NCBI GenBank assembly: GCA_020744225.1
Contig: JAGMWG010000001.1
Span: 2,728,001-2,792,000, forward strand
Origin: Paraphoma chrysanthemicola
Taxonomy: Eukaryota; Ascomycota; Dothideomycetes; Pleosporales; Phaeosphaeriaceae
Length of the DNA stretch: 64,000 nt
Reading direction: 5' to 3'
Position 1 is the stretch's first letter. Every line of letters begins with the position of its first letter. Under the pieces are notes generated by a model. It had not been told where the DNA came from and did not search any database. It worked only from the letters and a program-made list of their open reading frames with translations. The position numbers and the translations under genes were made by a program. This document shows, in pieces, positions 1 through 12,870 of the stretch.

Positions 1-2
1 CC

Positions 3-254
3 TTCTACCATTCAGAAAGCAAGATTCACCTTGAGGTTTCCAGCACGGAGCCCACTTTTCAGTTCTACACTGGCAAGCACATCGACGTGCCTGCTGTTGA
101 AGGCCTCCCTGCTCGGAAGTCCCGTTCTGGATTCTGCGTTGAGCCCGCCCGCTATGTCAATGCTATCAACGTCCCCGAGCAAAGATCGCAGATGCTGCTC
201 AAAAAGGGCGAGAAGTACGGCTGCAAGATTGTCTACCGTGGCTGGCAGGTATGA
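3..254 (+). CDS. Aldose 1-epimerase (galactose mutarotase), C-terminal part
   Basis: Partial CDS that enters from the left edge and ends at TGA 252-254; 83 residues are visible. The peptide contains FQFYTGKHIDVP followed by SRSGFCVEPARYVNAIN and ends KYGCKIVYRGWQV. This is the C-terminal pattern of aldose 1-epimerases, where the QFYTG strand precedes the catalytic-glutamate segment (here FCVEPARY, with E as the expected general base) and the enzyme ends in an edge beta strand. The known role of the family is interconversion of alpha and beta anomers of galactose or glucose in the cytosol. The start, N-terminus and any introns lie outside the window. Family assignment is from recognised motifs; substrate preference cannot be judged. 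Confidence 0.8.
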   Translation, partial: FYHSESKIHLEVSSTEPTFQFYTGKHIDVPAVEGLPARKSRSGFCVEPARYVNAINVPEQRSQMLLKKGEKYGCKIVYRGWQV

Positions 255-3200
255 ATACAGCATTTGCTCGCAGATGTGCAGACAGTCGCAGAAGAATTAA
301 GAGAATGCGTCCCACCCTCGAATGAGACTTCAGCTTCAGGATACTAGAATCACGTTTCAAGGGTCATTGCGCATTTGACCGCAGCTTCTTGTTCGCCAGC
401 TTTCCCATCATTGAAAAGCATACACATCGTCCTTTCTGGAAATTTCCCGCTCTTCGTCTGCATAATACTGCACATCTAACATTGCCGGCACGGTACACGT
501 GCCTTGCGTATCTTCGTATCACACCGAGAGAGTTCTCGATCTGCCGTACCTCAAAGCCGCATGAAAGTTGACAGCAATCTAACAAAATTGATCGCCCAAC
601 AGCTTACGTTGTGACAAAATCGCTAGTTAGACTGATCTAGACTCCGGCCACCCCACAAATGGCAACACGTTGCACAACGTCATAAAACAGCGATGGTGTT
701 TCTGGCAACGAAGCTTGGCCTGCATGTGCTTGCGCTACTGTCTGTGTCTGCATATTGCCCATTGCCGAACAACCGAAACGACGCTAAAATATGCCAAAGT
801 TAAACCAGACGTCTGGAGCATCTGCTTAGATACCTCTCGTACTGCAAGAAACTTGGCGACTTGTTTATCGGCGAGCGCTTTTACTTGCAAGCATCAGCTC
901 CTTGCTTGCAGGCATGACAAGCAGAAGAGCACTAACGCGTAGCCTGCACACTAGTCTAGACTTACCAACAAAACAACTGCAGTTATTGGACATTCGCTGC
1001 ACTCGTAAGAGCCTTGATCTTGCTGACAACGATGGATCAGGGCAGTATTGCCATTAGCTCAGCACGCTAGCGAAGTGCTTAGCATATTACCTTGCAGCAG
1101 TTGACGTCAAAGCGGCACCACCACACGCCTATCAGATGTTCTGGAATTCGGCCCGCCACACATCAGTTCCATTGTTCCTGCATGTCCACATCTTCAGATT
1201 TCTCCCGCTTCTATTGCAGACAGGCCGACCAATGCCATGTCCCAACAACATCAGCACAACGACGAAGTGGGGATGCACTTGACAAATCTGTTACAAAGCA
1301 CGGAGTCAAATCAGTGTTGCGCATTCATTAATCGACGCGCAACGTCCCTGACTGTTGCCCACCGTTTCACACGACGTCGATCGTGCGGAGAGAATTTAGA
1401 CTTCCTGGCTACAAGTCTACTCCACTGTGCCAGCAAGGTCCGGTCCCATTATGTCGGGATTGGAGATTTCACCCCCTCATATGCATGAGCTGACAGTAAC
1501 AGCTCAGATATTGGTTGCAATTCTGCCCAGGTTTGCACTTACTTGGAAACTGCGGAGCCATCATCGCGAGCCTCTCAGCGTCAAATAACTTTCAGCAATG
1601 ACACCGGACTATCAAGTATCACATCTTGATACTAACACGACCCCGTACTTCAACCGACCGATACGATCATACTCAGTCGAACAAGTTTGCTCTGGTGTCA
1701 TTGGTACCACTCACGAACTCAAACCGGAGCCCTGGGTCCATATATTCCAGACACGCGCGTCTATCCGGTTCACCATCAAGATGCAGCATCATAACAACAC
1801 AAACCGATAGCGCAACAATACCGCCTTTGTGCCTACTGCAAGCCACGCGCCACTGCACCCTGCCGAAAATAACCCGGCTGCAATGGTACTGCACCATCAA
1901 TAGTCTGTCCCACGGAACGATCGATAACCTTGTTTGGACCTAAGAATCCCATAGCCACAAAAGCACAGTAGCGAAGACACATTAGTCCACGATAAACACA
2001 CGGGCGTGTCAACCAGTTCTCTAGGCGACCAGCTAACCCCACTGTCCAATCTGCACACAACTACGCCTACTCACACCATCGCAATCAAGCTCACACACTC
2101 AACTTCACGATCGCGATTTCGTATGTAGCAGCGCACTACCCCTGATACCGGCCAACACTCATCCAATCAAGCCTACTGCACGCGACCTGAAATCCGGTTT
2201 CGGCGAGCAAAAAGCACAACTGAACAGCCGGCCAACTAATCCAATCTTCTGAAATCAGGCTATGCGCGCAGGAAACGCAACAAGCTGCACCATGCAGCAC
2301 ACGACATGCGCTGACTAGTCCTGGACGTGTCAGAGTTGCATGTATGCCATTTCATGATTACGGACACTTCACAAGTGCCATGTCGCTCTCCCGAACATTT
2401 TCGGATGCTGGGCCGAACACGGTCAGACGCTAAGTCTCGATTCTGTTCATTTCGCACACTAAGTACCCGCTGACCAACCCAACAATGCCCCAATTCAAGG
2501 GCGTGACGTCAAGTTTTGCACAAAAAGAAACGCCACGCGATGAGGCTAGCATGCAGTGGAAGTGTTCGCGCCCCGGGACGAACAAATACCCGTGCCGAAC
2601 GACGCGGCTGGACCGCAGGGCTGAGACGGGCGGGCGTGGTGTAGGGCCTTGGCGTATGAATATGGTAGTTGTTCGGGCTACTTGGACGGAAGCGATATGT
2701 AGGTGCGAAACAACTGTCATGAGCTTATGAGGGCATTGATTTGTCTGAACCGGATTTGTAAGTCTCGGAGCTGGAGCGGAGGCCTTGATGGTTCGAGGGA
2801 GGAGGCTGTATCGAAAGACGGCAGTTGAAGACTCGGGCGGAGGGAGGCAGGAAAGGAGGAAAGGAGAGCAGGACACCTTTGAGCCTACGTTTGATGAGGT
2901 AGGATATGCATTACTCTATCCACGTGCCCAGAAGAATAGCTAGTAAGAGCCGTTTGGAGAGACGACGACCTGATGATGGAGAGGAAAGAACCAGCCTCAC
3001 CCTACGTGCTCAAGGATGTGTGCAAATTCAAGCAAGAGCAGGCGAGACAAGATGACCTTTGCTTGATCATCCTGCTGTTCAAACTTTGACCACTTGAACA
3101 ACGCAGAATCCTCCTTCGCACTTTCATCACATGATCACTTTCCAACATCCTGTCCATGTCCCTCTCTCTAGTCCTACCACTTTCATATGAATCACACATT

Positions 3201-4261
3201 CTCCAATCATCCATAACTAGATCTATCTCTTATAACCTTCCAGTATCTGTCCTATACTTACCACTCTGTTACCTTCCTCATAACCCACCATCCCACATAT
3301 GACAATAGTCCCTCACTAACTCATCCCATTTTCCCCCTTCGCTTCTAAGTCTCATTTCTAGTATCCATTCTCCTTTTCCAAAACCAAATACTCCACTACA
3401 ATCCCTCTCTCATAACACAATCCCCATCTACTACCCCAACTATCCACGCCTTCATCTCTCATCCACATACACCCATTTCATATACACCAGCAGTCCTTCA
3501 CCCCATGCTCCCCATCTCACTCTTTAAAAACCCCGTCTATCTACCCTACCAGCTTCCTCCCTAATCGATGCATTCTTCCATCTCCCCGTCTGTTCTCCCT
3601 CTCTACCCCGTTTCCCATCACCACTTCCTTACCTATTCTAGTCGTTCTTCACACCAGTATCATCGTCCGCATTTCACCCAACGTGTCTACCTACCGCTTC
3701 AAATCTGTGAACGTTTGGTCTGCTTTCAAGGTTACGAGGAGTATCTCGGTACTCTCCTACAAGTTTTTCAACTCGTCTGATCGTGTGAGTCGTGTCTGTC
3801 CTCAAGTGTCTAATGAAGAAGGTTGGGTGGGGTAATGGGTGTGCGCGGCGGAGTTCAAGATACCTGATACTCGCTATCATATTACCGGAAGCGGTGGGGC
3901 GAGAAGGGAGGGTACATGGAGCCTGTGTGTATCCAGAGTACTATCATGAGTCAAGTGTGAGGGTCATGATGCGTCCTGTACGTCCTCATATACTCCAAGT
4001 CATACTCTTTCGACGACAAACATGTGGACACAAAGCAAGAATGAGGAAACCACTCAAGGTCAGCATCACGGAGCAATGTATCACAAACAAACAGTAGCCA
4101 GTGAGTTAATGAAATCCGTGCTTGTAAATAGCTACCAAACTAGCTAGTGTGCACTGATATCCACCCAGTTGTCCGTATTTAATGTACAATGGTACTCATG
4201 TCCCCTTGAAATCCACCAAAGGTCGGGTGTCCCACCCCCAATCCCCAAAGCCAACTGGCAT
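255..4261. other. Gene-poor intergenic region
   Basis: About 4 kb with only short ORFs of mixed composition and no recognisable protein. It holds the 3' flank of the epimerase gene on the left and the 3' flank of the 1670-residue protein gene on the right. I see no tRNA, no transposon ends and no long repeat. A pyrimidine-rich stretch inside it is listed separately. Confidence 0.6.
3240..3780 (+). other. Pyrimidine-rich strand, possible promoter or 5' leader
   Basis: The + strand is strongly enriched in C and T runs (repeated tctcatcc, cccatctac, ctccctctc-like words) for about 500 bp. In filamentous ascomycetes such CT-rich strands commonly lie just upstream of transcription starts of well-expressed genes read in the same direction. 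No convincing ORF follows: the 70-codon ORF at 3568-3780 is translated from the CT tract itself. It may be the leader of a non-coding or very short-coding transcript. The compositional skew is seen; the promoter role is inference. Confidence 0.3.
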
Positions 4262-7200
4262 CTAGGCGTGGCGAGCGACGGCCGGGTTGAAGCTGATGCC
4301 CGTGACAGGCACACCAGCGCCGGCCAAGATGCCGTTGGGCAGTGGGGATGGGGGAGGAGAGGGTGGCGGCGACGGGGCCGGCGTGTTGGGCGGGGCGGCG
4401 GGCAACGGACGGCTGCGACCCAAGGCCTTGTTCTTGAGGGCCTTGACGAGGTTGAGGTCGTCCGCCTCGTCAAGTTGGCCTTGGGACCACGGAGCCGCCG
4501 TTGCCGCCGCGCCGCGAGAGCGACCGAAGGAGGCGCGCAGACCTGTCCTACAGGCGCTTGCAGCGCTCGACAAGCCGTCGACGATGGTATGCGCTTGAGC
4601 CCATACCTTGCGCGTCGCGGAACGTATGGCGGTGAGAAGTGAAGGCATTGTTCTCACTGGCTCGGCCTTGGAGGGTTGAAGAAGAGTTCTCTGGATCTGA
4701 AGCGGGAGACGCAAGTTCAGCAGGATTGACCCTGCTTCGAGCGACGCGAGGAGTGGTGGTCAGCGTGTTGTTGCGCGTGGTGGACGAAAAGCGCTTTCTG
4801 AGCGGGCGCTTGTTGCTCTTGCGGGACGTGGTAAAATCCTCGTCGTCTGACGTGTCGCAATTGGAGAGATCTCGAAAAATCGCAGTTGGAGGGCTCAAAG
4901 CTGAAGTGGGATAGCGTTCACCAACGGCGTGGGCTTGGTCACCGGCGCGTCCAAAGTTGCTCAAGCGGTGGGACTGGCGGTTTGTGTTGAAGCTTGTAGT
5001 GTGTCCCGTAGGCCAAGTTGCTGGAGTGCAGGCGGTCGCAGAGGTGCTGTCCGATGCGTCTGAGAGCGTGTTGCGAAGGTGAGATGGTCCTGCACGAGGC
5101 GACTGGTTGACTGGCTTTGCTGAAGGAAGCGAGATGTCGACGGAGGGGACGCTTGTTGTGGTCCACGGGTAGTTCTTTTCGAAGTTCCACGGACGCGTAT
5201 CGGTGGCTGTTGCTGTTGGGTTTGAGACAAACGACCTCAGGGACCTCCTTGACGATAGCTCCGATTCAACTGAAGTGCGCAGAGCTTGGTCGGCGATTGT
5301 GTGGGAGCGTGGACGAAGTTGAACAGGAGAAGGTGCTTGCAGCTCGGCGACGGGGGACAGCTGTCGAATTGCTGTGTGCGTTGTTGTTTTGTCGGTTGAC
5401 CTGGCACGTGTGTCGACTTCACCTGCGCCTGTGTCCAAAGACCCTTCGCTTTGACCACCTGCAGGACTGCGACGACCCCTCTCCTTATTGGCCAGCTCCT
5501 CATAAACATCATCCTCCATAACAACCAAACCAGACGACCCAGGGATGGCACGCAAGCGTGCAGAAGAACGCTTCTGCGATGGTGGGTGTACTTCGTGGAT
5601 CTCCTCTAGTGCGTGCTCCATTATCTCCTCCTCATCAGGAAATTCTCCAGGTCCACCTCTCTCGCTCTGCCTGTAGTACTCCTCCAGCGAGGGTAGCATC
5701 TCCGTGATACGCTGTGTGAGGGCCTTCACGGACGGGATCGTCACCTGATCAAGCTCTGCCATGAGATTTTCTGGCAAGAGCACCCGTTTTGACTTGGCAA
5801 GGTCAATCAACCCCTCGATTTTCATCTCTTGTTCCACCTTGTCACTGCCGCCCGGACCAATGATGAGGTCGTGGGTAAGCTCGCGCACTTCTCCCGCTGA
5901 TATTGGACGTTGTGGTAGCCCTTCTTCGGCGGTGGGTAGGTCGAGTCGCAACTGACCTAAGGAGCGCGAGTAGCGCAGACCACCAAATGCGTCGTTCAGT
6001 TTATCGAGTAGGTTGGACTGACTAAACTCCATACTAGGCAAACCGTGTACCCCAGCCACGGCGCTCCTTCGATGCGACCGCGTAGATGACCTCCTCGAGA
6101 AAACAATCGCATCGTCCACCGACGTGCGCATACCAGGTCCGCTGCCATGTGGGAAGCGAAAATGAGAGCTCTTGAGGTTGCTGGCACTCGTGTTCAGACT
6201 CGAGTCCTCATGCGACTCTTCCTTGAGGTCGGGCAGATACCGCTGTGGAATGTTGTACCTGTAGCCCGATAGTCTGAGATCAGTGGTGCTATCCTCCTGG
6301 ACAACAGATAAGGACTGATGAGGCGGACTCGCGTTGGTAGACGGAATGCCATAAGGTCGGCGTCCGACCCAAGACAGATGAGTCGTGCTCTGGCTGTCAC
6401 GACGGCTATGGTCGGGGGAGTTTGGCGAGAGCGATACACCAGGTGGCGAAGAGTACGCGCGAACATTCAAGGAGACGTCTTGAGGAGAGTACACCGAAGA
6501 CGGCTGTGGGAACCTAACCGGCAGACCGCTCATAGGGTATTCAGGGAAACCCGGAAGCATGACTCTATTAATGATCAATGGCTTACTCGGACTGTAGTAC
6601 TCAACCGGTGGGGAAGCCTTGAGGTCCTCAGCGACGACGTCTGGCTTATGGACAGCTTTCTCTGGAGTCTTGAACATCGGAGCGAGCTGCTCTGCTGGTT
6701 CTCTTGGCTCGTTTGGCTCATCGCCCTGCTGCGTGGTCGGCGGGATATCAGCCATGTCAGCCTCGGAGTTGTCGACTGCCGGTGTCTCTGACTGTGCGGG
6801 TTTGGCCAACTTAGGGACGACCTTTTTTGCTTTGTTCATGCCACGGATCAGGAAAGTTCCTACAGCGCTGTGTTGTCGAGCCTCTGTTGACGTGCTGGAA
6901 TCTCGAGGTGGTACATGAGGCGGTTGCGGCGTGGCGTTCAAGGTAGAACATGAGGCGGTGGCCGACATCGAAGTCTTCTTGTCGCCCTTGGAGCCTCCAA
7001 GAAATTTACTTGCAATGGTGGAGAAACTTGATTCCCGAGGTGGGATGACTGGCTTACGGAGTACCTGTGGAGCCGTGCCCGATGGAGGCATCTCGGATGT
7101 CGGCCTGGCCTGCAAATCGATCCTCTCCAGACTGGACGAAGGAATTGCTGACGACGGCGCAGACTTGATACGTACCGGCGTGGAAACGTCCTTGCAAGTC

Positions 7201-9338
7201 TTGAAAGACCGTCCATCTGATTCCTTGACATGGTTATCTTCGGCATCAAGGTCGCCTTGAGTGGATTTGGCTGATCTCGGGCCCCCGTCTGTACCGGCTC
7301 GAGGTGAGACGGACTCCAGCACGTCGGTACATGACTTGAAGGACTGTGCGTCTGAAGAGTTCTGGACATGCTTGCGCTTGTGATCCGAGGCCATGCCGTC
7401 AGGTAACTCGGTCTTGTTTGCCATCATTGTGTCTGGCATAACATCCTCATCGCGTTGGGATCCGGTGTGCTCATAGTCGGCGAGCAGTTCAGACATGCCG
7501 TCGTCTGTATTCTTCTCGGGACTGCCTGGTGAGGTTGGCACCGAGTCGGTTTCACGGACCATTTCGCGCTCCATAGGACCAGTAATTGCGGGTATGGCGA
7601 GACCAACCGTCTCAGAGTCAATGAGACATGATTCAGCTTGAGAAATGGTGCTGCTGCGGTTGTCGCGTGCCGCGGGTAGCGACGAAGAGCCACTCGTCTC
7701 GTCGTCCACAGGACGTGTGGTGACACGATCTTGACTGAGGCGGCCCTCTCCAGCTTCACCTCGACCTTCGCCTGAGTCTGCTGAGGAGGCAATAGCCCCG
7801 GTTGTGGTCGTTGGATCTAGAGCCTTGCGAATCAGGTGTTTGGTGATACGTTGACCCACTGGGGTGGCAGGCAGCTCAACTATGCCAGGAAGCTGGGAGC
7901 GATCAAAGTCGGCAGTGGTCTTACCACGATAACCGGTGTTCGTAACACCTCGGCTGCCACTATAATATGCAGATGGCCTAATCACCCGTCGCTCTTCCAA
8001 GCCAGTCTTGACGTTGTGATGAAAGCCTGTGGGCACTGCTTGCATCTCGGGCTCAGCAGAGTTGTCCTGCTCCCATTGCTCGCTGCCGTCGTAGTAAAGC
8101 GGGCTGCTCGAAACTTGGTTCCTCGGTATACGAGTCGTCATGCCTTGTCGCATGCGGGCAGGTGATGAACTGGCCAGCGCATTCATGGAAAAGCCATCTC
8201 TCGGCGTTGGTGGCAGGGCCAGGTCCGAAGATGGGGTATCAGATCCCGTGCGTGCATTGGTTGAACCACTCGAGATAGAGCCCTGCGCAGACCGACTCAG
8301 CTGACGCGCTTGCTCGACAGCCGGGTGATAGTGGATGGCGAGGTTGGGCATCGGTGGACAATTATCAATGGCGGGATTGGCGGTGTAAGATCCTGAGGGC
8401 GACCGACCACGACTTGATGGGCGCGGTCTCTGAGACGCCCTGTCACGGTATCCAAGGTTTGGGTCGGATGGATTTCTCATTCGGCTGGGGGGATATTGTT
8501 GGCCGGCGCTTCCAGGAGGCATGGCAGCGGAGTAGGGACCAGAAGCCATGGGAGCGGAGTAGCCACCAGAAGCCATGGGAGCCGTGAAGCCTCCATGTGC
8601 AGCAGGAACTCCAAAGCCTCCTTGTCCTCCACGTCCTTGTACGCGACTCGGATGCGAGCCCGGAGGTTCACTCCAAGCGGGCGATACTGGGCGGTTGCTT
8701 GCACGCTGAACTCCAGTCGGATGTGCATAGGGAGACCGAGAGCGCTGCATCGGCTCCTGACCGCGAAGGCTTCCCATGGAGCGGTTGTTGGAAGGTCTGA
8801 ACTCAGGCTGCGGCATTGTGTGCGTCATTGATCGCGAGCGTTGTGAGTCTCGGTTGTGCATGCGCATCGGAACCAAGGGCGAGCTTCCGGGAATGTTCAT
8901 CATGGTAGGCGAAAGCGTATCAGGAACGTACCGCGGTGCATTTGACATGGACGGGTGCGACATGGGTTGCATCGGTTGCATATGGTCGCGCGGAGTGGAG
9001 TGGCGTGCAGCAGATGATGATGAGGGCAACTGCCGGTGGTGTCTGTTGGTGTGGTTGGAGTGGTTTGACAGCGACGATGCCGTGCTGAGGCGGCTCGATG
9101 CACCACCGCGCGGGAGATTTCGAGTAGGGTTGCTCACGAGGCCCGCAATATCTATCTCGGTCGATGTGCGGAGCATGGACATGACACCAGGGCCGCCTGA
9201 GGAGAGGAGATCTTGTCTGGCTGGTCCGCCTCCTTCGCTTGGGTGTTTGTTTGTGTTGCGCGACATACCAGAGGCATTGGAGGCACGGCTGGCGCGACCG
9301 CTGCCTGGCCCGTTGGGGTCCCTGTTGGACAGCATCAT
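4262..9338 (-). CDS. Large Ser/Pro-rich disordered protein, unknown function
   Basis: Two exons, 9338..4607 and 4542..4262, give about 1670 residues. The 64-bp intron begins GTATGG and ends ACAG; an earlier TAG acceptor at about 4548 would put the tail in a poorer frame. The start is the ATG ATG pair at 9338; the open frame reaches 9425 but begins there with TTG, so it is not used. Most of the protein is low-complexity Ser, Pro, Arg, Thr and Gln sequence, with an Ala/Gly/Met/Pro repeat-like patch (genomic about 8500-8640). One ordered block at roughly residues 1144-1226 (genomic 5660-5905) looks helical and contains EGLIDLAKSKRVLLPENL. A second acidic block EEEIMEHALEEIHEV follows. The tail ends in poly-Pro and GVPVTGISFNPAVARHA. 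I do not recognise the family. A cortical or signalling scaffold is possible but is guesswork. Confidence 0.75.
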
Positions 9339-10251
9339 GCCTCTGCAGACGCGCGAGTGCAAGCCTGTCAGAGCGAGCCCACGAGCGGAGCAGGCCGGAT
9401 GGTGTTGTGGTGGTAAGAGTGCCAAAGGCCAAAAGATGCGGAGCTAGCTGTATGGCCAAAACGAGGAGAGGATGCTGCGCGGCGGATCGTATCCAAGAAA
9501 GAAACGAGCGACGGCAGCACCACCCGCACCAACGTCTGCTGCCAAAAGCGAGATGTTGCAGAGGATGTGGTGGGTGATGGTGGTGTGGGAGGGGGGCGAG
9601 AGGGAGAGGCGGCTTGGAGCTCGAGAAGGTGACTTTGCTTTGGCCAGTCGTGCCTGCCTCAGTGACCGCCGCATACACCGCAGCTGCCCCACCACCACCA
9701 AGACGGGCAGGAAGACACACGAGAGAAGGAGGAGGGACACGCGGAGATGGTGTAAGGAAAGCCAGCGGCATAGCTGCTGCTGCATCAATACGAAAGCCTA
9801 CTTGCCTGTATGGTGCCTCACTCTCCGCAGCTCCCCTTCTGGGACCATCATCGTGACCCAGCGCCGATTTCCTCGCGGCGTCCCTCAACAGCTGCTCGAC
9901 CACGAGTCTACATGTCCGTACCCCCATCGCAGCCAGATGGTCCTCCTCCTTCTACACCCCGCAGAAACCCCTGGGAAACAACGAGCGCGACGTGCAACGA
10001 AAACGATCCTTCCGCCAGAGAGCACCACCTGTACATGCTAGTCGTCACGACATTACGATTAGGAGCGAGAGAGAAGTCTATCTATACAGCCCACCGAGGG
10101 TCCTCAAAGCCACCAGGCATGGGAATGGAGGCATAAGTACAATTCATCAAACATGAAAAGAAAGCAATCAAGGGGTATATAACCAGGCGACGCCAGACAT
10201 GAATGCCAAATGTCCGCTCAGAGAAGGGAAGAAATGATGGACACCCGTGAG
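9339..10251. other. Intergenic: 5' flank of the 1670-residue protein gene
   Basis: About 0.9 kb between two same-strand genes. A 335-codon minus-strand frame crosses it (8920-9927), but it overlaps the real gene in another frame and is His/Pro-rich in the style of a shadow frame. It probably holds the promoter and 5' UTR of the 4262-9338 gene and the 3' UTR of the next. Confidence 0.5.
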
Positions 10252-12075
10252 TCACTCGGGGATGGGGTTAATGTCGCCAGAGCGCTTCTTCGTAAAGAGA
10301 CGCTTTAGCGACGTGAAGCTACTGCGCTTCGAGAGCCGCTTGTTGGGCGTATCAGAAAAGCTGCTTATGGCAGTCTCCGGCCGACTCGACGGTGCCGAAG
10401 ACTTTGCAGACTGCGGAGGGGGGCTGAGCCCAGGAGACATGGAGCCGAATCGACCAGATATCGAGCCCTTGGGCGTGGTCCTTGCGCTGCTTGGAAACAA
10501 CCCGAATTGCGCTGTTGGGTGCGAGGACATGGACGATGCTGAACGAGATGGCAGGCCAGTCGGTGACGCGACGGATGCGCCTGATACGGAAGAGTACGCC
10601 GAGTCCTTGCCGGTTAACGGTGGGCTGAGCTCCCCCTTTTCTGGCTTCGTGGAGAGCCGTTTTGGAGCCGATGATGATGCTTCTTCATCGCTTTTATTTG
10701 GCAGAATTCGTCGATGCCCAAACATACGGCTGGTACGACTCGATTCCACCTGCGGTGCGGCACGTCCACGTTGATCATCGTTGTGCCAGGCTTCGTGGTA
10801 GTACTCGGGCTGCGGCTTGATGGTCCGACGTTGTACATCAACGTCAGGATCTGGGGATCCTGAGGAGGAGGAATCTTGACTTCGCTGTGTGGTGCCAATG
10901 TTGTGAGGATCCTGAGTGGTAAGACTTTGGTCTCTATGAATCGCTCTTGAGGTGCGATGTCGTTGAGAAAGATCGCCGTCAGTGGGAGTCGCGGTACCGC
11001 TGTTCGACTTCACCAGAAAGGGCGGGCGTTCCGTAGGCACAGGCGGCAGGTCCTTGTTATTTGTGAAGCCGCGGAAAGCATGATCACGAGAGCTGGACGA
11101 GTTCCGCGACGAGGACCGGGTTGCAACCTGAAGCAGAGTAAGCGAAACCACCACATACGCAATTGCGAATCAACCTACCAAACTGCGCCGGCTGGCAGCA
11201 CCACAACGCTTCTCGATTTCGTTGCAGTAGCTGCTGACCTGGACAAGCACTACCCCTAGCCTCTCTGCCTTTACTACCAAGCTCTGCAAAAATTGCGCCC
11301 AGCCTCCAGTGTTGCCGCACATGGCAGAGTAGATCTTGCCAACATCGTCGTTGTGGTATGTCCATTCTTCGCCAATATCGAGCAAGTATAAATCGAGCCC
11401 TTGGTTGGCTTCACGGAAGACGCTTATATCGATGAGATAGTCGTTCAGCATTTGCGACATGCGGGTGATGGTACGTTCGATCGTCACGTTGCCGTCGAGC
11501 AGCTGTGCGCGATATGCGCGGTCTTCGAGGAGTCGGTCGAACTCGTTGACATGCTCCATGGGCACCTTCAGGCACTTGTGGCGGAACAGCATGTCTTTGA
11601 GACTGCTCTCTAGGTCTTCATTTGCCCGCTGCAAGAATCCGTCCAACTCATTCACGTGCTTCAGCAGGATGTCTGCGACATCCGCGACCGATTTCTCCAG
11701 ATGCTGGTGAAGCAGATGGACACCGAACACGATCTGCGTGACAGTCTTCACCAAGGGGTGATATTTGCCCTTGGGATAGTGTCTCCAATGGCAATTGTAT
11801 GTGAAGTTCCACGAGAGCTCTCCATTTCCCTCTTCCCTGCACATCATCTGCTGTCGCTGCTTCACGCTCTTGTTCGGGTTCTGGTAGGGGACGTGTCCCG
11901 TCTCGCCCGTCGCGTCGAGCATGGATTCCTCGAAAGGCGCCTGCATCGAGGACAGCGGATGTATTGGGAAGGTGGCCGACATGATGTGCTTATCGCGTTC
12001 GTCGTTCCATTCGTGAGGATCGCGGTCTTCGAAGCTCCGGCGGCCTCGCTGTGATAACCTGCGAAAAGGGACCAT
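10252..12075 (-). CDS. Conserved-looking fungal protein with helical N-half and basic Ser-rich C-half, unknown
   Basis: Two exons, 12075..11179 and 11127..10252, encode about 590 residues. The 51-bp intron starts GTAGGT and ends CTTCAG, joining ...SRRSL to VATRSSSRN in phase 0. The start is ATG 12075 (MVPFRRLSQRGRR); the frame is open to 12093 but begins with TTG there. Residues about 90-295 are ordered and helix-rich, with FTYNCHWRHYPKGKYHPLVK followed by long amphipathic helices and several conserved-looking Trp, Cys and Tyr. The second half is disordered and Ser/Pro-rich and ends with a basic cluster (KRLFTKKRSGDINPIPE) that could be a nuclear-localisation or membrane-contact signal. It lies head to tail with the similarly Ser-rich 1670-residue protein. 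I do not recognise a named family. Confidence 0.75.
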
Positions 12076-12870
12076 GGCAATGTGACCTGCCAACTGCCCA
12101 GTACGTCAGATTATCTGGTTGGACCCCCGACGGGCGGGAGATGTCACTGCTCGGAGTATCGTGCAACCACTGCAGACCCGAGCCTAGACTACCGAACCCA
12201 GGCCGTGAGCCTGTGCATAAGCACACGGACAGCCAATGGATTGCTAAAGAGGCCTACGACTGCCAGCTCGTCTAGCAGGGTAGCTCGGGGTTCCGCATGA
12301 TGGTGTGAGAGAGATATGGCAGCAGGAGAGATGCGCGCGACAGTGTGCGGCGGGAGTGGGCGGGAGGACGAAGCTTCAAGCCGGACGGATGCCACGCGAG
12401 GGGCGCCCTGAACGTTTAGACTTCAGTCCGGCGCAGTCAGAGGGTGCAGGCCTGAAACACATGTGCCAGCGAGAGCAGGTGTTTCTCCTCGCCCTGAGCG
12501 CTGCAAGCTGCAGGCGACCTGGTCTGAAGGAGAAAGGCGCGCGCATCCTAGCCGTCTAGTGCCCGGGAACGGTGCACGCATCGTCAATCACAGCGGGGAA
12601 GCGAGCCACCACCGAGCAGAAGATTGCAACTAGCCAAACTAACCAGAAGCTCGAGAGCTGTCATTTGGTAGACACGGTTTGATCGCCGCAGCTCTCAGCG
12701 TGCATCATTTTCGGCGCAGTCAAGCTCTTGCCTTTACCACGGAGCCACGTCTGCGCAGGCCAAACCGCGCAGTTTGTGCGCTAGACCTCATGTTGCGCAA
12801 TGCAGTCTCCACCAGCACCTGACCACGAATCAACTTCCTTCACCACTCTGCTGAGTTCCCCGGCCGTGCA
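12076..12870. other. Divergent intergenic region
   Basis: About 0.8 kb between divergently transcribed genes (12075 - and 12871 +), so it should contain both promoters. Only short unsupported ORFs are present and I see no clear TATA or repeat. Confidence 0.5.

Noticed and set aside
3568..3780. 70-codon ORF in the CT-rich tract
   Set aside because: Its Ser/Pro/His composition is simply the translation of the pyrimidine-rich DNA.
9339..9425. N-terminal extension of the 1670-residue protein (29 codons)
   Set aside because: The open frame there begins with TTG, has no ATG and has UTR-like composition; the ATG pair at 9338 is the first start.
8920..9927. 335-codon minus-strand ORF
   Set aside because: Overlaps the real gene in another frame, is rich in His/Pro/Arg runs and has no domain; judged a shadow.
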